Below, one piece after another: positions 61,685-64,000 of a stretch of 64,000 nt of DNA (the stretch's first letter is position 1; each line of letters opens with the position of its first letter). The notes under the pieces were generated by a model. That model saw only the letters and a program-made list of their open reading frames with translations, did no database searches and was not told the origin of the DNA. The translations under genes were made by a program, and so were the position numbers. Source of the DNA: Oribacterium sp. P6A1 (GTDB taxonomy: Bacteria > Bacillota > Clostridia > Lachnospirales > Lachnospiraceae); contig NZ_JNKO01000012.1 in the NCBI RefSeq assembly GCF_000702885.1, forward strand, positions 1 through 64,000. Direction: 5' to 3'.

Positions 61685-63007
61685 TCATCTCCTGGAAATT
61701 CTCGTAATGGTTATAGGATTCTCCGCATGATGCATGTGATAGCTTCCGCGCCGTTCAAGACCGGTTGCCTGAATCTCAACCATTTCAAAATTATAATCCG
61801 TAAGTCGTTTCTCTATCTCCAGAACCTCCGCAACTGACTCAAGAGTCACAGTGTTTATGACGATGACTACATCAGGGTTGATATTAACCGCCCAATCAAC
61901 TATCTTTTGGAGATTGCCCTTGCTTCCGCCGATGAAAACACAGTCAGGTATGGGCAAAGGGCCATCGTTTGCAACATTCTTCCTCTCACCGGGCTTCTGC
62001 ATATCCATTTCAGAAAAACATTCCGGTGCCTTACCGCGAACTATACGTATATTGTCAACCTTAAACTGATACCTGTTTCTTTCGATGGTGTCGATGGCAT
62101 CCTGATTTATCTCAACTGCAATCACCTTGCCCTCAGGACTTGCAAGACCAGCCTCTACCGCCATACTGCCGCTTCCAGAGCCGATATCGTAAATGATACT
62201 GTTATCGCGGATTGCCAGACGACAAAGACTCAGGGCTCTAACATCTCTCTTTGTGATAGGAACTCCGCCTGTTCTCTCAAAGTGCTCATCACCTATGCCG
62301 TAAGACCTGATAGGTGTAATTGCATCATCATTTTCAAAAAGGGCAATTGCGAGACGGTCGAACATCTTGCCCCTCATTTCCCTTGTCTTTCCTACAGAGA
62401 ATTTCTCGTCCTTATAACTCAGTCTTTCACCAACTATTATCTTCACAGAACTGAGTCCGAACTGAATGAGCTCCTCGGAAATATTTGAAACTGTACCCTC
62501 ACTTCCGAGAAGGGCACAAACGAATTTATTCTCACGAATAAGCGGAATCATATCCTTGTGACGTCCGTGAAGACTCACAAGCTTAACATCCGCCATACTT
62601 ATGGACCGCTTGCTGAGGAAATACTGGATGCTGGACACTCCCGCATAGTTCCTTATCTCTAAGCTGTCAGATTTTTCCTCATCCTCTGAGTCATCACCAC
62701 CGTCAGGTCTCATATTTCGTTCCAATGCTTTTTTAAGGGGTATGGCACCACTATATACGCTGGTATCTCCGGTAAATACCGCAGAGACCACCTTCTTCTC
62801 CGGATGAGCCTTGATATACGAAACCATATCATCTGTTTTCACAGCCTCGCATATTTCGATATCAAGCTCCGGAACCGCATCCTGAGCAGTCTTAAGCGCT
62901 CTTGCTGCTCCCATCAGAACATCCGACTGCTTTATGGCCTTAATTGCCTCCATTGTTACCATATCCGGACTTCCCGGACCAACACCAATCAGATTTATGA
63001 TTCTCAT
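61685..63007 (-). CDS. cbiET: CbiE-CbiT fusion (precorrin-6Y C5,15-methyltransferase, decarboxylating)
   Basis: A 440-residue bifunctional enzyme. The CbiE half (1-210) is a tetrapyrrole methyltransferase: INLIGVGPGSPDMVTMEA (4-20), FTGDTSVYSGA (78-88), VSLHGRHKD. It has an acidic insertion at about 98-116 (MRPDGGDDSEDEEKSDSLE type). The CbiT half (about 215-440) is a SAM methyltransferase and decarboxylase with GIGDEHFERTGGVPITKRDV, YDIGSGSGSMAVEAGL (SAM site) and VFIGGSKGNLQK, plus a short extra loop of about 12 residues before it. The fused form is known as CobL. AGGAGG lies 6 bases before the ATG. Confidence 0.95.
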   Translation of the reverse strand: MRIINLIGVGPGSPDMVTMEAIKAIKQSDVLMGAARALKTAQDAVPELDIEICEAVKTDDMVSYIKAHPEKKVVSAVFTGDTSVYSGAIPLKKALERNMRPDGGDDSEDEEKSDSLEIRNYAGVSSIQYFLSKRSISMADVKLVSLHGRHKDMIPLIRENKFVCALLGSEGTVSNISEELIQFGLSSVKIIVGERLSYKDEKFSVGKTREMRGKMFDRLAIALFENDDAITPIRSYGIGDEHFERTGGVPITKRDVRALSLCRLAIRDNSIIYDIGSGSGSMAVEAGLASPEGKVIAVEINQDAIDTIERNRYQFKVDNIRIVRGKAPECFSEMDMQKPGERKNVANDGPLPIPDCVFIGGSKGNLQKIVDWAVNINPDVVIVINTVTLESVAEVLEIEKRLTDYNFEMVEIQATGLERRGSYHMHHAENPITITRISRR

Positions 63008-63104
63008 TATGTACCTCCTAAGAAAACATCTGAATTAAATTTCAGTCATCACCTATCATAGACTTTGCAACTACAACATTCTCATCTTTTTCATTAAGTA
63101 TTTT

Positions 63105-64000
63105 TTAGTATCTTGCAGACAACTCATCCAATACATCTTTAAGACTCATAACTATATATCTTTCTTCTTCCTGAATATTCAATGATAAGGGTCTGCCGAT
63201 GACAAGAACCTTAACCCCCAGCTCTATGGCTGCCTCACATTTTTCGGGAAATCCTCCGATTTCTCCGGAATCCTTTGTGACCATGTATCCTGCAGAGGCA
63301 TATCTTAGTTGAGCCATATTCATATCCACTCCGAAGGGTCCCTGCATCAAAATCAATCTGTCCCTTCTGAATCCAAGCTCCATGCACTTCTCAAGAACTT
63401 CCGTCGCAGGAAGTGCTCTCACGTAACAGTACTCCTGAAAATCAGGTATTACTGTATATTCCTGAATTTCTTTGGACCCTGTGGTTATGAGTATATGTTT
63501 TCTCTCTTCCGGATTTTTTTCGAAAGTTGAGTTGAGCCATCCTACGGCGTTTTGAACATTATCGAAATAAATAAAGTCAGAGCTATCTGAATCGGAATCT
63601 GCTTGCGGTCGATTTATTCTTATACATCTCACTCCGGATGCCTTGCAGGCCTTAAATATGTTTTCTGTAACAACAGCTGCATATGGGTGAGTCGCATCAA
63701 TAACTAAAGCCTCCTCCATTCTATCTCCTGACAACTCAAAAGTTACAGCTTGTTCATCACTTTCAGATGATACTTTTTGATTAACCGAACTCCTGCAATT
63801 ATCATTTGCAGTTATAAAGCATTTTGCCATCTCATCAGCATCCAGCCTTCCAACACGAACAGCTATGTGTGTCTCCTTAGGAAGAAGATCTGCTCCATAA
63901 TCTGTTGCCACAAAGACCTCGGTCTCAAGAAAATCCTCTCTTCCTTCAGCATCCCTCTTTCTGTTCTCGTCAGCTATGTACTCCGCCAGTTTTCTTCCTT
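63105..64000 (-). CDS. cbiJ: precorrin-6A reductase, 5' end beyond the window
   Basis: The frame reaches the right edge, so the gene is partial at its N-terminus; an internal methionine codon at 63911 is not the start because the upstream frame continues as EVFVATDYGADLLP. CbiJ/CobK reduces the macrocycle of cobalt-precorrin-6A with NAD(P)H. VIDATHPYAAVVTENIFKA, ITTGSKEIQEY, MQGPFGVDMN (about 35 residues before the KDSGEIGGFPEK motif) and VLVIGRPLSL are family features. Two Glu/Asn/Ser/Lys-rich insertions are visible: about 30 residues after the DEMAKC helix, and a ~15-residue DENRKRDAEGRED stretch beyond 63911. Confidence 0.9.
   Translation of the reverse strand, partial: GRKLAEYIADENRKRDAEGREDFLETEVFVATDYGADLLPKETHIAVRVGRLDADEMAKCFITANDNCRSSVNQKVSSESDEQAVTFELSGDRMEEALVIDATHPYAAVVTENIFKACKASGVRCIRINRPQADSDSDSSDFIYFDNVQNAVGWLNSTFEKNPEERKHILITTGSKEIQEYTVIPDFQEYCYVRALPATEVLEKCMELGFRRDRLILMQGPFGVDMNMAQLRYASAGYMVTKDSGEIGGFPEKCEAAIELGVKVLVIGRPLSLNIQEEERYIVMSLKDVLDELSARY

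Overview
The window looks like a chromosomal segment of an anaerobic, low-to-moderate-GC Firmicute, most likely a Lachnospiraceae bacterium of the Butyrivibrio/Pseudobutyrivibrio/Roseburia kind. This is inferred from the strong AGGAGG ribosome binding sites, YARHG and clostripain-type (C11) proteins, PD-(D/E)XK 'Rpn' proteins, AAA-ATPase/PD-(D/E)XK genes, LplB/LplC-type sugar permeases and an anaerobic (cbi-type) cobalamin pathway. No rRNA, tRNA or CRISPR array was seen. Nearly all genes lie on the minus strand. The plus-strand exceptions are the IS110 transposase, a LysR regulator and a lipoprotein/C11 protease pair.

Layout. 1-2.4 kb: an IS110-family element beside a PD-(D/E)XK (Rpn-like) gene whose 3' end is cut short. 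2.7-9.3 kb: a tight minus-strand cassette of an SPFH/YdjI-like protein with zinc ribbons, a membrane protein, a zinc-ribbon protein, a coiled-coil membrane protein, an unlisted 52-residue protein and a zinc-ribbon/YARHG membrane protein. 9.7-16 kb: a C11 peptidase with a Tyr-rich tail, an acidic protein, a Nif11-leader-like peptide, an S51-like peptidase, a Pr6Pr membrane protein and a Lon-like AAA+ ATPase without protease domain. 16-25.4 kb: a secreted surface protein, an RraA-like protein with a divergent LysR, an ABC sugar importer (permease, binding protein, permease) and a dicarboxylate symporter fused to an RsbW-like domain. 25.5-27.6 kb: an IS4/IS1634-type element bounded by 12-bp inverted repeats and a 5-bp target duplication. 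27.7-29.1 kb: a broken Crp-like gene and a TetR gene.

29.2-64 kb is dominated by cobalamin synthesis genes in several blocks: cbiC; cobA and cobQ; cobD; then cbiB, a cobC-like gene, a TSUP transporter, a cobU-like gene, a traX-like gene, cobS, cobU, a metallophosphoesterase, a cbiA-cobT fusion, cbiET and a partial cbiJ that runs off the right edge. Together they would carry precorrin-6/-8 intermediates through cobyrinic acid, a,c-diamide formation, adenosylation, cobyric acid, aminopropanol-phosphate attachment and nucleotide-loop assembly. Between the blocks lie a PatB-like C-S lyase, an orphan Xre regulator with three palindromic operators, a Tat-exported flavoprotein with a MerR regulator, two paralogous lipoproteins, an accessory island (TOTE-type primase-helicase, AAA/PD-(D/E)XK ATPases, decayed copies) and an exported S41-like/C11 protease pair.

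Most notable: the soluble cobalamin enzymes carry hydrophilic low-complexity insertions while the membrane enzymes CbiB and CobS do not; the CbiA-CobT fusion; a dispersed hairpin repeat with compensatory base changes, mostly beside cob genes; the TOTE-type gene flanked by direct repeats; and the SPFH/zinc-ribbon/YARHG cassette.
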